In this document: positions 29,245 to 38,348 of the stretch, one piece after another | Position numbering within the stretch: position 1 is the first letter of the stretch | How the letters are laid out: every line of letters starts with the position of its first letter | NCBI RefSeq assembly: GCF_011751885.2 | Contig: NZ_CP061771.1 | Location: 2,108,001 to 2,172,000 of the forward strand | DNA: 64,000 nt | Reading direction: 5' to 3' | Source of the DNA: Salinibacterium sp. ZJ450 | GTDB lineage: Bacteria > Actinomycetota > Actinomycetes > Actinomycetales > Microbacteriaceae | Translations under genes and position numbers: made by a program | Notes under the pieces: generated by a model | The model's input: the letters and a program-made list of their open reading frames with translations, nothing else | The model's database searches: none | What the model was told of the DNA's origin: nothing

Positions 29245-31391
29245 TGCTCCCCCACCTTGATCCGACCGTCATTTCCGAGCTCGCCCACGGCAGCCACCCA
29301 CGTCCGCATGACCACCTGGGGCAGCATCCGGTCGATGACGGGGTCGTCATCCGCTGTGTCCGGCCACTCGCCGCCACGGTCACCGCGGTGCGAGCCGACG
29401 GTAGCCGGGTGCCGCTGGAACACCTGAGCGACGGGCTTTGGCAGGGCGCGACATCCGCTCCAGGCCAGGGCTACCGGATCGAGGCCAGCTACCCGAACGG
29501 CGACCGCTGGACCGCCGATGACCCGTACCGGTTCGTGCCGACGGTCGGCGACATCGACCTGTACCTCTGGGGCGAGGGCCGCCACGAGCAGGTGTGGCAG
29601 GTGCTCGGCTCCCACCACCGCCCGCACGAAGACGTCGACGGCACCGCGTTCAGCGTCTGGGCGCCGCACGCCCGCGCGGTGCGCGTGATCGGCGACTTCA
29701 ACTCGTGGAACGGCGTGCAGCACGCGATGCGCCGCCTCGACGACCACGGCATCTGGGAGCTGTTCGTGCCCGCCCTGACCGCCGGCAACACCTACAAGTT
29801 CGAGATCCTCACCGCCGCCGGCGAGTGGGTGCAACGCGCCGACCCGATGGCCCAGTTCACCGAGCAGCCTCCGGCCACGGCATCCGTCGTCGGCGACAGC
29901 AGCTACGACTGGCAGGATGCCGGGTGGCTGGCCGCCCGGGCAAGCCGCGAGCCGCACAACTCCCCCATGAGCGTGTACGAGCTGCACGTCGGATCGTGGC
30001 GTCCCGGGCTCGGCTACCGAGAGCTCGCCGACCCCCTGATCGAGTACGTCACCGATCTCGGCTTCACGCACGTGGAGTTCATGCCGCTCGCCGAGCACCC
30101 GTTCGGCGGTTCCTGGGGTTACCAAGTGACCGGGTACTACGCGCCCACCAGCCGGTTCGGGCATCCGGACGACCTGCGCTACCTCGTCGACCGCCTGCAC
30201 CAGGCCGGCATCGGGGTCATCATGGACTGGGTGCCGGGGCACTTCCCCAAGGATGAATGGGCCCTCGCCCGCTTCGACGGCCAGCCGCTCTACGAGCACT
30301 CCGATCCGCGCCGCGGCGAGCAGCAGGACTGGGGCACACTGATCTTCGACTTCGGCCAGTCCCAAGTGCGCAACTTCCTGGTGGCCAACGCGCTGTACTG
30401 GCTCGAGGAATTCCACATCGACGGACTCCGCGTCGACGCGGTGGCGTCCATGCTCTACCTCGACTATTCCCGTGAGGATTGGCTGCCGAACGTGCACGGC
30501 GGCCGCGAGAACCTCGAGGCGATCAGCCTGCTGCAGGAGGTCACCGCCACCGCGTACAAGCGCAACCCCGGCGTCGTGCTGATCGCTGAGGAATCGACAT
30601 CCTGGCCCGGAGTCACCCGACCGACATCGTCCGGCGGGCTCGGATTCGGCTTCAAGTGGAACATGGGCTGGATGCACGATTCGCTGCAGTACATGGCGGA
30701 AGACCCGATGTACCGCAGCTACCACCACAACGACATCACCTTCAGCTTCCTCTACGCGTTCAGCGAGAACTTCATGCTGCCGATCAGCCACGACGAGGTG
30801 GTGCACGGCAAGGGCTCACTGCTGCAGAAGATGCCGGGCGACCAGTGGCAGAAGCTCGCCAATTTGCGGGCATACCTGTCATTCATGTGGGCGCATCCGG
30901 GCAAACAACTGCTGTTCATGGGGCAGGAGTTCGGGCAGCCATCGGAGTGGAGCGAGGAACGCGGACTCGACTGGTGGATTCTCGACCAGCCCGCGCACCA
31001 GGGCCTGTTGCGGCTGGTGAGCCAGCTCAACCAGACCTACCGCGCTCACCCTGCGCTCTGGCAGCAGGACCACACCGAGGCCGGCTTCGAGTGGCTCGAC
31101 GGCGGCAATGCGGCACAGAACGTGGTCTCGTTCATGCGCTGGTCGGCCACCGGGGAGCCGCTGGTCGCGCTGTTCAACTTCAGCGGCAACCCGATCCACG
31201 ACTACCGGGTGGGCATGCCGTTCGCCGGTGCATGGCGAGAATTGGTGAATACGGATGCCGCGGACTTCGGCGGCTCCGGAGTGGGCAACCTCGGCACGGT
31301 GCAGTCGCACGACGAACCCTGGGCGGGCCGCCCGGCGCACGCCACCCTGACGTTGCCGCCGCTGGCTGGGCTGTACCTGGTGCCGGCCTAG
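29244..31391 (+). CDS. glgB: 1,4-alpha-glucan branching enzyme (GH13_9)
   Basis: A 715-residue enzyme that creates alpha-1,6 branches. Two N-terminal beta domains (CBM48 around residues 125-215, TAFSVWAPHARAVRVIGDFN) precede the barrel. Catalytic residues: nucleophile Asp398 in GLRVDAVASMLYLDYSR, acid Glu in VLIAEESTSWPG, and Asp in PISHDEVVHGKGSL. It overlaps glgE by one base, a coupling that fits joint action on the same polymer. The stop overlaps the stop of the convergent thioredoxin-like gene by three to four bases. Confidence 0.97.
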   Translation: MLPHLDPTVISELAHGSHPRPHDHLGQHPVDDGVVIRCVRPLAATVTAVRADGSRVPLEHLSDGLWQGATSAPGQGYRIEASYPNGDRWTADDPYRFVPTVGDIDLYLWGEGRHEQVWQVLGSHHRPHEDVDGTAFSVWAPHARAVRVIGDFNSWNGVQHAMRRLDDHGIWELFVPALTAGNTYKFEILTAAGEWVQRADPMAQFTEQPPATASVVGDSSYDWQDAGWLAARASREPHNSPMSVYELHVGSWRPGLGYRELADPLIEYVTDLGFTHVEFMPLAEHPFGGSWGYQVTGYYAPTSRFGHPDDLRYLVDRLHQAGIGVIMDWVPGHFPKDEWALARFDGQPLYEHSDPRRGEQQDWGTLIFDFGQSQVRNFLVANALYWLEEFHIDGLRVDAVASMLYLDYSREDWLPNVHGGRENLEAISLLQEVTATAYKRNPGVVLIAEESTSWPGVTRPTSSGGLGFGFKWNMGWMHDSLQYMAEDPMYRSYHHNDITFSFLYAFSENFMLPISHDEVVHGKGSLLQKMPGDQWQKLANLRAYLSFMWAHPGKQLLFMGQEFGQPSEWSEERGLDWWILDQPAHQGLLRLVSQLNQTYRAHPALWQQDHTEAGFEWLDGGNAAQNVVSFMRWSATGEPLVALFNFSGNPIHDYRVGMPFAGAWRELVNTDAADFGGSGVGNLGTVQSHDEPWAGRPAHATLTLPPLAGLYLVPA

Positions 31392-32299
31392 TAGAGCAGC
31401 CCGGTCAGCCGCCTGCGCGCGGCAATGACCCGGGGGTCGTCCGCACCGACGATCTCGAAGTACTCCACTAGACGGGCGCGGGCCCGGTTCTTGTCTGGCT
31501 GCGCGAGCTTCGGGAACAGTGTCAGGATGCGGTCGAACGCGTCATCGACGTGCCCGCCGCTGATGTCGAGGTCGGCCACCGCAAACTGCGCGTGCCAGTC
31601 GCCGGGGTTCTGGGCGGCGGTGACCCGGATCGCCGACGCCGATTTGCCGTGCAGCCGGAGCATCAGCGATGCCTGCGCCAGGCCCGCGACCGCGAGCTGG
31701 TCGCGTGGGTCCTGGGCGATCGCGGTCTGGTAGGCGTGGATTGCCGCGGGCAGGTCACCGCGCTCGATCGCGTCGAACGCCTCCTGGTGCAGCGGTGGAA
31801 GGGGCACATCGGCCGGTTCGGCCGCGTCGGCGTCGGCGTCGCCCGACTGGGCGATCTGGCCGGTGACACCGTTCTGGGCCGCGAGCTGCAGCACCTGATC
31901 GAGCACGTCACGCACCTCCTCGTCGGTAGGCAGGCCGACGAACAGCGACAGCGGACGACCGGCCACCACTGCGGCGACGGTCGGAACCTGCTGCACCTGG
32001 AACGCCTGCGCCAGCTGAGGGTTCGCGTTGGCGTTGACGGTGGCGAGCGCGATGCGCCCGGCGTGGGCGGTCACGGCACCGACCAGTTCGGGTTCGATGC
32101 CTTGGCCATAGAACTCCACGATCACCGGGACCGTTTTGGAGAGTTCCAGGATCCGAGTGAAATCCGCGTCGTTCGTCTCCGAAACGATGGACTGCGCAGA
32201 GGCGGAGCCGTCGGTGGTCGCCGGGGACGGCTTGTTCACAAGTGAGGACAAGTCGACGGCGCCACGCAGGCTCGCCCCGTTCAGCGGTGTGTTGGTCAC
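31388..32299 (-). CDS. Tetratricopeptide thioredoxin-like protein (CnoX/YbbN-like)
   Basis: A 303-residue protein with an N-terminal thioredoxin fold (about residues 45-145: VPVIVEFYGQGIEPELVGAV, VQQVPTVAAVVAG with the cis-Pro) and a C-terminal TPR-like helical domain (from about 170). The usual CxxC site is replaced by GQGIEPE, and I see no Cys anywhere, so it cannot be a disulfide enzyme; a holdase or chaperone-linker role as in CnoX is more likely. It converges with glgB, sharing bases of the two stop codons. Its ATG overlaps the stop of the upstream 593-residue protein by four bases. Confidence 0.88.
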   Translation of the reverse strand: MTNTPLNGASLRGAVDLSSLVNKPSPATTDGSASAQSIVSETNDADFTRILELSKTVPVIVEFYGQGIEPELVGAVTAHAGRIALATVNANANPQLAQAFQVQQVPTVAAVVAGRPLSLFVGLPTDEEVRDVLDQVLQLAAQNGVTGQIAQSGDADADAAEPADVPLPPLHQEAFDAIERGDLPAAIHAYQTAIAQDPRDQLAVAGLAQASLMLRLHGKSASAIRVTAAQNPGDWHAQFAVADLDISGGHVDDAFDRILTLFPKLAQPDKNRARARLVEYFEIVGADDPRVIAARRRLTGLLY

Positions 32300-34077
32300 G
32301 GTACCTCCGAAGCTGAGATCAGACCTTCACTGTATCCGAGCAGCGCGATCGGCTGCTCACCTTGTTGGCTGACCGGGGGCACGTGGAACAGCAATTGGTA
32401 GGCGTAGGTTGCGGTGAACCCCTTGGTGCTCTGCGGTTTGCCGGACAGCGCGCGCACCGCTCCGGCCGAGTCCACCGCGGCACCCGCCTGCGTCGGCTTG
32501 ATCTCCTCGATCTCGGTCATGTTCACCGCGACCAGGGCGCCGAGGTCGTTGGTGGCCATCACCACTGTCTCGCCCGTGCCAGCCGCATTCGTGAAGGTGA
32601 GCGCTGCCGTGGTCGGCACCTCCGCCCTCTTCGCGTCCTTGTAGGCCTTGCCGACCTGCCCGAGCAGCGGATCGTTCTCGGTGTCGAAGAGACCGTAGGA
32701 GGCGCTCTGGTCACCGTTCAACAAGACGTCGGCGTAGGCGGGACCGACCTCGGACGGGGCAATGCTGAGCAGCTTGTTATCGACCGGCAGGCGAGCCGTA
32801 CCGATGGATGCAGGGGCGACCTCAGGGACTGTCTGGGTGAGCGTCACCGCGTAGTGCGCCTTGTATTGGCTGCGAGCGTCGTCCTGGATAAGCACCATGC
32901 CGACGGGCGACGGAACCACGTCGTCAGCCGGGTCCGCGTCGGCGGCCTGGGTGACGGCGATCACGGTTCGCGGCCAGATGTCGGTCTGCTGCGGGAGCGT
33001 CAGCTGCAACGGGTTGTCTCCGACGACGGGCGACACCGCAGGCAGGGCGCCGTCGACGCTGCGTGCCTTGTAGTTGGCGGCACGTAGCTCGAGCGCGGGG
33101 CCGGCAAGTCGCGTCGCTGCCACGTCTGCGCTGAGGTTGGCGTCGGCATCGGTGACCGTGGTGCCGACACTCGACACGATGCGCTTGGCTTGTGCTTCGG
33201 TGACCGCGGTGGGCGGCAAGTCTTCGCCGGCGGGCGCCGTGGATGCCGCTGACGGCTCACTGACCGGCGCACCCCCACCGGACTCTGGCGACGAGCCTGC
33301 CGAGCACCCGCCAAGCAACAGGGCGCTGGCGATCACCGGAACGACGGCGATCATCGGGCGGCTCGCCCGGCGTCCGCGCGCGTTGGTCGGCGCCCCACCG
33401 TTCGACTTTGGTTTGACGCTGCGCTGCCGCGGCGGCTTGGGCATCCGGGGCTGCTTGGGCTGCGTCCTGCGCGGTCCGCGCGAGCGGCGCAGGTGCAGGA
33501 TCGCCCAGGTCAGGAAGGCGAGCCCGAGCAGGGCCATCAGCGCGCCAGCGACGATCAATGGTCCGGACCACGGCTGCGAGTTGTCGACGGGCCAGGTGAC
33601 AGACACGTCACCGGGCACCGGGGCGGTGCCGTCGGAGGCGACGATGATCGAGACGTCCTCCGGCACATTGACCGCGAAGTTCACGGCGCCCTCGGCCTGG
33701 AAGTCGGCGAGCCACAGGTCGGAGCCGAAGGGGTTCGGCACCGTTGCCTCTGTGCCCTCGACCAGCTCCGACACGAACTCGCCGGTCTCGGGGTTTGCGG
33801 TGATCTCGTAGTGGGCGGCGTCGCCAACCCACGCTTTGACGTCGGAGGTGCGGCCGTACGCGGCGAACACAATGCCCTCACCCGACACCGACAGCGCCTG
33901 CCTGCCCGAGTGCGCGTTGAGGGCTTCACCGTCGATGACGGCCAGAGGAGCCTCAGCTCCCAGCTCCGCAGTGGCGGTGAACGTCTCCGGCCCGGCCAGA
34001 ACCGTGCGCTGGGCGACACCGAATCCGATCAGCAGGGCAGCAACGACGAAACTGACAATCGCCAGGACGAAACGCAA
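32296..34077 (-). CDS. Multi-pass membrane protein fused to a lipoprotein-like domain
   Basis: A 593-residue protein with a TTG start (34077) placed 7 bases after a strong AAAGGAG. Layout: helix 1 (residues 1-22), an external domain (about 30-160), helix 2 (about 172-194), a basic Pro/Arg/Lys-rich cytoplasmic linker (195-240), then a third hydrophobic stretch SRPMIAVVPVIASALLLGGC that looks like a complete lipoprotein signal with lipobox LLGGC, and a long external domain (about 270-593). The C-terminal part resembles uncharacterised extracellular domains of actinobacterial envelope proteins. The stop overlaps the downstream gene (ATGA). Function unknown. Confidence 0.8.
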   Translation of the reverse strand: MRFVLAIVSFVVAALLIGFGVAQRTVLAGPETFTATAELGAEAPLAVIDGEALNAHSGRQALSVSGEGIVFAAYGRTSDVKAWVGDAAHYEITANPETGEFVSELVEGTEATVPNPFGSDLWLADFQAEGAVNFAVNVPEDVSIIVASDGTAPVPGDVSVTWPVDNSQPWSGPLIVAGALMALLGLAFLTWAILHLRRSRGPRRTQPKQPRMPKPPRQRSVKPKSNGGAPTNARGRRASRPMIAVVPVIASALLLGGCSAGSSPESGGGAPVSEPSAASTAPAGEDLPPTAVTEAQAKRIVSSVGTTVTDADANLSADVAATRLAGPALELRAANYKARSVDGALPAVSPVVGDNPLQLTLPQQTDIWPRTVIAVTQAADADPADDVVPSPVGMVLIQDDARSQYKAHYAVTLTQTVPEVAPASIGTARLPVDNKLLSIAPSEVGPAYADVLLNGDQSASYGLFDTENDPLLGQVGKAYKDAKRAEVPTTAALTFTNAAGTGETVVMATNDLGALVAVNMTEIEEIKPTQAGAAVDSAGAVRALSGKPQSTKGFTATYAYQLLFHVPPVSQQGEQPIALLGYSEGLISASEVP

Positions 34078-34330
34078 CGTAGATCTCCTTTCGTGCTGCC
34101 TGGTTCAGTGAGAGGCACAGCGTGTGCTCGGATGAGGCGATTCACGCCATCGGCGGGTTTCGGACACGCGGCGCCCCAGGACAGGCAGCAGCAAAGACGT
34201 TCAAGCGTAGCCGATGCGTTCCGGGGAGGCCAGCATACGGTCTGGGAGTTGTCTGAGAAGGGTTGTTACGGCACGATGACGCTGCTGACTAAACTCGTTG
34301 TGTTCCGCCCCAACAACCCGAGGAGTACAC

Positions 34331-36535
34331 GTGGCTGCAGACGATGCAGGATTTAGTCTGGAGCTTCGCGGTTACAAGAAGGACGAGGTCGATCAGACCG
34401 TCCAGCAGCTTCGCCGGGAACTGATCAAGGCGAACACCGACAAGGCGGAGGCGGCCAAGGAGGCCAAGCGACTCGCCGCCACGGTGGAAGACCTGCAGGC
34501 CGAGCTCGACGAGACCGGCAGCCCGACCTACGCGGGCCTGGGCATGAAGTTGGAAAGCACGCTGCGGATCGCCGAGGAGCAGTCCACCCGGCTGATCAGC
34601 CAGGCCGACATCGACGCCGAGAAGCTGCGCGGCCAGACCACCGCCGAAGTGCAGAAGCTCCGTCGTGACGCGGTCGCCGCGGCCGAGAAGGTCATGGCGG
34701 ATGCACAGGAGCAGGCCACCCAGCTGGTCGACGGTGCGCGCGCCGAGGCGCACGACATGATCGTGTCGGCACAGGATGCCGCGGAGGCCACCACGCAGGA
34801 CGCGCTGCGCGAGGCGGCCGCCATTCGCGGCGCTGTCGCCACCGAGTCTGCGGAAGCCCGAGGCACGGCCAAGCGCGAGTCTGCCGCGCTGCGCGCCGAA
34901 GCCGAACGCGAGGCATCCGAACTCAAAGTGGTCGCCACTCGCGAAGCCGCCGAAGCCCGCGAGACCACGGCCGCGCTGAATCGCGACATCGAAAAGGCGC
35001 GCGCTGATTTCGAGAACGAGAACTCCACGCGGCGCGCCGAGCTGGAACGCGACATCGAGCACGCCCGCACTGACCTGAACCGTGAGGTCGAGACCCGTAC
35101 TGCGGCGCTCAACGAGCTCGTGGCGACCACGCAGGCCGAGCTCCGCCAGGAAGTCGAGTCCACCAAGGCCGCGCTGGTTCACGAGGTCGACAGCACTCGT
35201 GCCGCCCTCGCCACCGAGGTCGAGGCCACGCAGACGGCACTGACTGACGAAGCCGAACGCCGGCGCGCCGACCTGGACGCCGAGATCGACGCCACCACCA
35301 CCTCACTCGCCCGTGATGTCGACGGCACCCGTGCCGCGCTCGCCACGGAGGTCGAGGGCACCCGGGCCTCCCTCGCCAGCGAAGTGGAGACCACCCGCGC
35401 CGCCCTGCAAGCCGAGGTAGAGACCACCCGTGCCGCGCTCGCCAGCGACGTGGAGAGCACGAAGGCTGCTCTCGCCAGCGAGGTCGAGACCACCCGGGCC
35501 TCCCTCGCCAGCGAGGTGGAGATGACGCGGGCCTCACTGGCCAGCGAGGTTGAGACAACGAAGGCGTCTCTCGCGAGCGAGGCGGAGACCACGCGGGCGT
35601 CCCTCACCAACGAGGTCGAGACCGCCCGGAACGAAGCGAAGACGACGCGCGCGGCATTGCTGAGCGAGGTGGAGACGACCAGGGCAACGCTCGCCGGCGA
35701 GGTGGGGAGCGCCCGCGCCGAGGTTGCGCGTGAGATCGAGCAGCAGCGTGCCGCGCTTGCCAGGGAGCTGCGGGTCAGCCGAACCGAGCTCGCCCGCGAG
35801 GTCGAGTCCACCCGGGCCGAGCTGGCGCGCGACACCGACGAGGCACGCAGCGCACTCGACGCCGAGATCAGCGAGACGCGTGCGCAGTTCGACGCGGAGA
35901 TGGCGACCGCCAAGTCCACCCTGGAGTCGGAGATCCGCGAGGCACGCACCACGCTGGAGCACGACATCGAGAAGCAGCGCACCGACCTCGCCCGCGAGGC
36001 GCAGAACCAGCGCAGCGCCCTGACCTTCGAGCTGGAACAGACCCGCGCCACGCTTGCCCACGAGACCGACGCCACCCGGAGCGAGCTTGCCCGCGACGCG
36101 GAGCAGGCGCGGATCGACCTTGAGGTGGAACTCACCTCACGGCGCGAACAGGCGGAGAAGGAGTACCTCGCGCGGCACCAGGAGGCCGTGGCGCAGACGC
36201 AGAAGTACCTCGACGAGGCCGGAGCGCAGCTGGCCGAAGCCACCCGCCGGGCAGCGGACAAGCGGCTCGAAGCAGACACCCTCGACCTCGGCGCCAAGTC
36301 CGACGCCAAGGCCACCCGCGAGAAGGCCAACACCACCGCGAAGGAAGTGCTTGACAACGCGGACGCCCGCGCAAGGTCGATCATCGACGACGCCGAGGCC
36401 CGCGCGTCTCAGCTCATCGAGGACGCCGAAGAACGACTCGCGCAGATCCGGATCGAGCGCGACGCCGTGGCTGGCTACTTCGAGAACCTGCGCGGGGTAT
36501 TGTCACAGGCAGAGAAGGTCACAAGCGACCAGTAA
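34331..36535 (+). CDS. Scy-like polarity/cytoskeletal coiled-coil protein with hendecad repeats
   Basis: Start is GTG at 34331, five bases after AGGAG. The 734-residue protein begins with a DivIVA-like motif (FSLELRGYKKDEVDQTVQQL), continues as coiled coil, and from residue 220 to 611 is built from 34 back-to-back 11-residue units of the pattern VETTRAALASE, broken once by an 18-residue unit (11+7). After that comes another helical region (ADTLDLGAKSDAKATREKA) and DAEERLAQIRIERDAVAGYF. Hendecads and the DivIVA-like start are hallmarks of Streptomyces Scy/FilP-type cytoskeletal proteins. Central units are nearly identical, so the 33-base repeats could expand or contract. AI-2E gene follows 33 bases downstream. 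Confidence 0.85.
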   Translation: MAADDAGFSLELRGYKKDEVDQTVQQLRRELIKANTDKAEAAKEAKRLAATVEDLQAELDETGSPTYAGLGMKLESTLRIAEEQSTRLISQADIDAEKLRGQTTAEVQKLRRDAVAAAEKVMADAQEQATQLVDGARAEAHDMIVSAQDAAEATTQDALREAAAIRGAVATESAEARGTAKRESAALRAEAEREASELKVVATREAAEARETTAALNRDIEKARADFENENSTRRAELERDIEHARTDLNREVETRTAALNELVATTQAELRQEVESTKAALVHEVDSTRAALATEVEATQTALTDEAERRRADLDAEIDATTTSLARDVDGTRAALATEVEGTRASLASEVETTRAALQAEVETTRAALASDVESTKAALASEVETTRASLASEVEMTRASLASEVETTKASLASEAETTRASLTNEVETARNEAKTTRAALLSEVETTRATLAGEVGSARAEVAREIEQQRAALARELRVSRTELAREVESTRAELARDTDEARSALDAEISETRAQFDAEMATAKSTLESEIREARTTLEHDIEKQRTDLAREAQNQRSALTFELEQTRATLAHETDATRSELARDAEQARIDLEVELTSRREQAEKEYLARHQEAVAQTQKYLDEAGAQLAEATRRAADKRLEADTLDLGAKSDAKATREKANTTAKEVLDNADARARSIIDDAEARASQLIEDAEERLAQIRIERDAVAGYFENLRGVLSQAEKVTSDQ
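34988..36163 (+). repeat. Coding 33-bp tandem repeat tract (11-residue hendecads)
   Basis: These 1176 bases equal 392 codons: 34 units of 11 plus one of 18 residues (VETARNEAKTTRAALLSE). The most alike copies lie around 35329-35620 (VETTRASLASE and variants). The DNA is about 33-bp periodic and thus prone to slippage or recombination. Confidence 0.9.
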
Positions 36536-36568
36536 AAGCCACGGCCGCACCCTCGGGGGGACACACGC

Positions 36569-37621
36569 GTGAAGATCCACAATCCGTTCCGCCTGGGACT
36601 GCTAGCCGGGCTCGGCGTGCTCGTCGCGATCCTGATCGGCACCGCGGTCGGGCAACTGGCGCTCATCCTCACCTACGTCGGCGCAGCGCTCTTCCTGGCA
36701 CTCGGCATCGACCCGGTTGTCAGCTGGCTTGAGCGCCACGGCTGGAAGCGCTGGCTGGCGATCCTCGTCACGCTGCTGGGCATTGTCGGCGTCTTCGTCG
36801 GTCTCGTCTTCGCGATCGTGCCGGTGATCACCGAGCAGGTGAACAAGCTGATCGGACAGGCCCCTGATCTGATCGAGTTCTTCACGAGCGGCGCCGCCTA
36901 TGAGTGGGCCGAATCGACTTTCCCGTGGATTCCCATCGACACGGTGGTGGCCGAAGTCACCAAATGGACTCAGGATGCCGACAACATCACCGGAATCTTC
37001 GGCGGGGTGCTGCAGACGGCGGTCACGATCGCATCCGGCGCATTCGGCGCCCTCATCATCCTGATCCTGACGCTGTACTTCGTGACCTCGCTGAGCAGCA
37101 TCAAGCGGTCGCTGTACCAGCTGGTGCCCGCGTCGAAGCGCGAACGCGTGATCGATATCTCGGAGCAGGTGAGCACCGCAGTCGGCCGTTACGTGGTCGG
37201 TCAGGGGGCGCTCGGGCTGTGCAACGGGGTGCTGAGCTTCATCTTCTTCAGCATCATCGGTGCCGAGTATCCGGCACTGTTCGCCTTCCTCGCGTTCCTG
37301 TTCTCACTCGTCCCGCTCGTGGGTACGATCACCGGCTCGATCGTGATCGTGGCCATCCAGTGGCTGGTGAACCCGGATTCCTTCATCACTGTGCTCACCA
37401 CCGCGATCTACTACCTGGTCTACATGCAGGTTGAGGCGTACGTGCTGAGCCCGAACATCATGAACCGCGCGGTCAAGGTGCCGGGAGTCATCGTGGTGAT
37501 CGCGGCGCTGGCCGGCGGAACGCTCGGCGGCATCCTCGGCGCGCTGGTGGCGATCCCGGTTGCCGCATCCATCCTGATCATCGTCAAGCAGGTGTTTATT
37601 CCGAAGCAGCAGACGCTGTAG
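36569..37621 (+). CDS. AI-2E family transporter (second copy)
   Basis: A 350-residue permease with the AI-2E signature: paired N-terminal helices, a central FVTSLSSIKRSLYQLVPAS segment, PLVGTITGSIVIVAI, and the C-terminal MQVEAYVLSPNIMNRAVKVP. Its start is GTG at 36569 with a GGGGGGA tract upstream. It lies 33 bases after the Scy-like gene on the same strand, so the two may share a message. It differs clearly from the copy at 1528-2643. The last 26 bases overlap the convergent hydrolase gene. Confidence 0.9.
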   Translation: MKIHNPFRLGLLAGLGVLVAILIGTAVGQLALILTYVGAALFLALGIDPVVSWLERHGWKRWLAILVTLLGIVGVFVGLVFAIVPVITEQVNKLIGQAPDLIEFFTSGAAYEWAESTFPWIPIDTVVAEVTKWTQDADNITGIFGGVLQTAVTIASGAFGALIILILTLYFVTSLSSIKRSLYQLVPASKRERVIDISEQVSTAVGRYVVGQGALGLCNGVLSFIFFSIIGAEYPALFAFLAFLFSLVPLVGTITGSIVIVAIQWLVNPDSFITVLTTAIYYLVYMQVEAYVLSPNIMNRAVKVPGVIVVIAALAGGTLGGILGALVAIPVAASILIIVKQVFIPKQQTL

Positions 37622-38348
37622 CGCTCTCCGGCTCGCTGTCCCACTCGGTCGGCAACGGCAGCGCTCCGGGGTTCAGACGCTCGACGATCTCGCTCAGAAC
37701 GCGATAGGTCTGCGCCTCCCCCACCCACAGGTGCTTGCCGCCCTCCACGTTCACCAGGTCGATGTCCGGCACGACGGCGAACCGTTCGGCTGCCTCAGCA
37801 GGGCGCAGGTAGTCGTCCAGTTCGGGGATCACCGCGACCAGGCGGCGGTCATCACCGTGCCACGCAGCGATCTCGTCATCCGTCGCCCGATGAAGCGGCG
37901 GGGAAAGCAGGATGGCGCCGACCACCGGATGCCGCCTGCCCCACTTCAGCGCCACCTCGGTGCCGAACGACCAGCCGAGCAGCCACGGGTTGGGAAGGCC
38001 GCGCTCGGCCACGAATCGCATCGCGGCGGCCAGGTCATGGCGCTCGTCGATGCCTTCCCCGAAGGCGCCGTCCGAGGTGCCTCTGGGTGAGGTCACACCG
38101 CGGAAGTTGAACCGGAGCACGGCGATGTCCGCGAGGGCCGGCAGCCGCGCCGCCGCCTTGCGGATGATGTGGGAGTCCATGAACCCTCCGCCGGTCGGCA
38201 GCGGGTGCAGAGCAACCAGCGTGGCAACTGGCTCCGCGGTTTCGGGCAGCGCAAGTTCACCGACGAGGGTCAGCCCATCCTCGGTATGCAGTTCGATGTT
38301 CGAGCGACGGGCGGGCAGAAGGGCGGCGCCCCGGATCTGAGTGGTCAA
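37596..38348 (-). CDS. Cytoplasmic alpha/beta hydrolase
   Basis: A 250-residue alpha/beta hydrolase without signal peptide. The nucleophile elbow is LLGWSFGTEVALKWG, the acidic residue is likely in VVPDIDLVNV, and the His is in GGKHLWVGEAQ. The early LVALHPLPTGGGFMDSH and LRFNFRGVTSPRGT segments match the dienelactone-hydrolase-like group common in actinobacteria. The start is best placed at TTG 38348, overlapping the upstream stop by four bases (TTGA). Its 3' end overlaps the AI-2E gene on the other strand by 26 bases. Substrate unknown. Confidence 0.82.
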   Translation of the reverse strand: MTTQIRGAALLPARRSNIELHTEDGLTLVGELALPETAEPVATLVALHPLPTGGGFMDSHIIRKAAARLPALADIAVLRFNFRGVTSPRGTSDGAFGEGIDERHDLAAAMRFVAERGLPNPWLLGWSFGTEVALKWGRRHPVVGAILLSPPLHRATDDEIAAWHGDDRRLVAVIPELDDYLRPAEAAERFAVVPDIDLVNVEGGKHLWVGEAQTYRVLSEIVERLNPGALPLPTEWDSEPESATASAASE

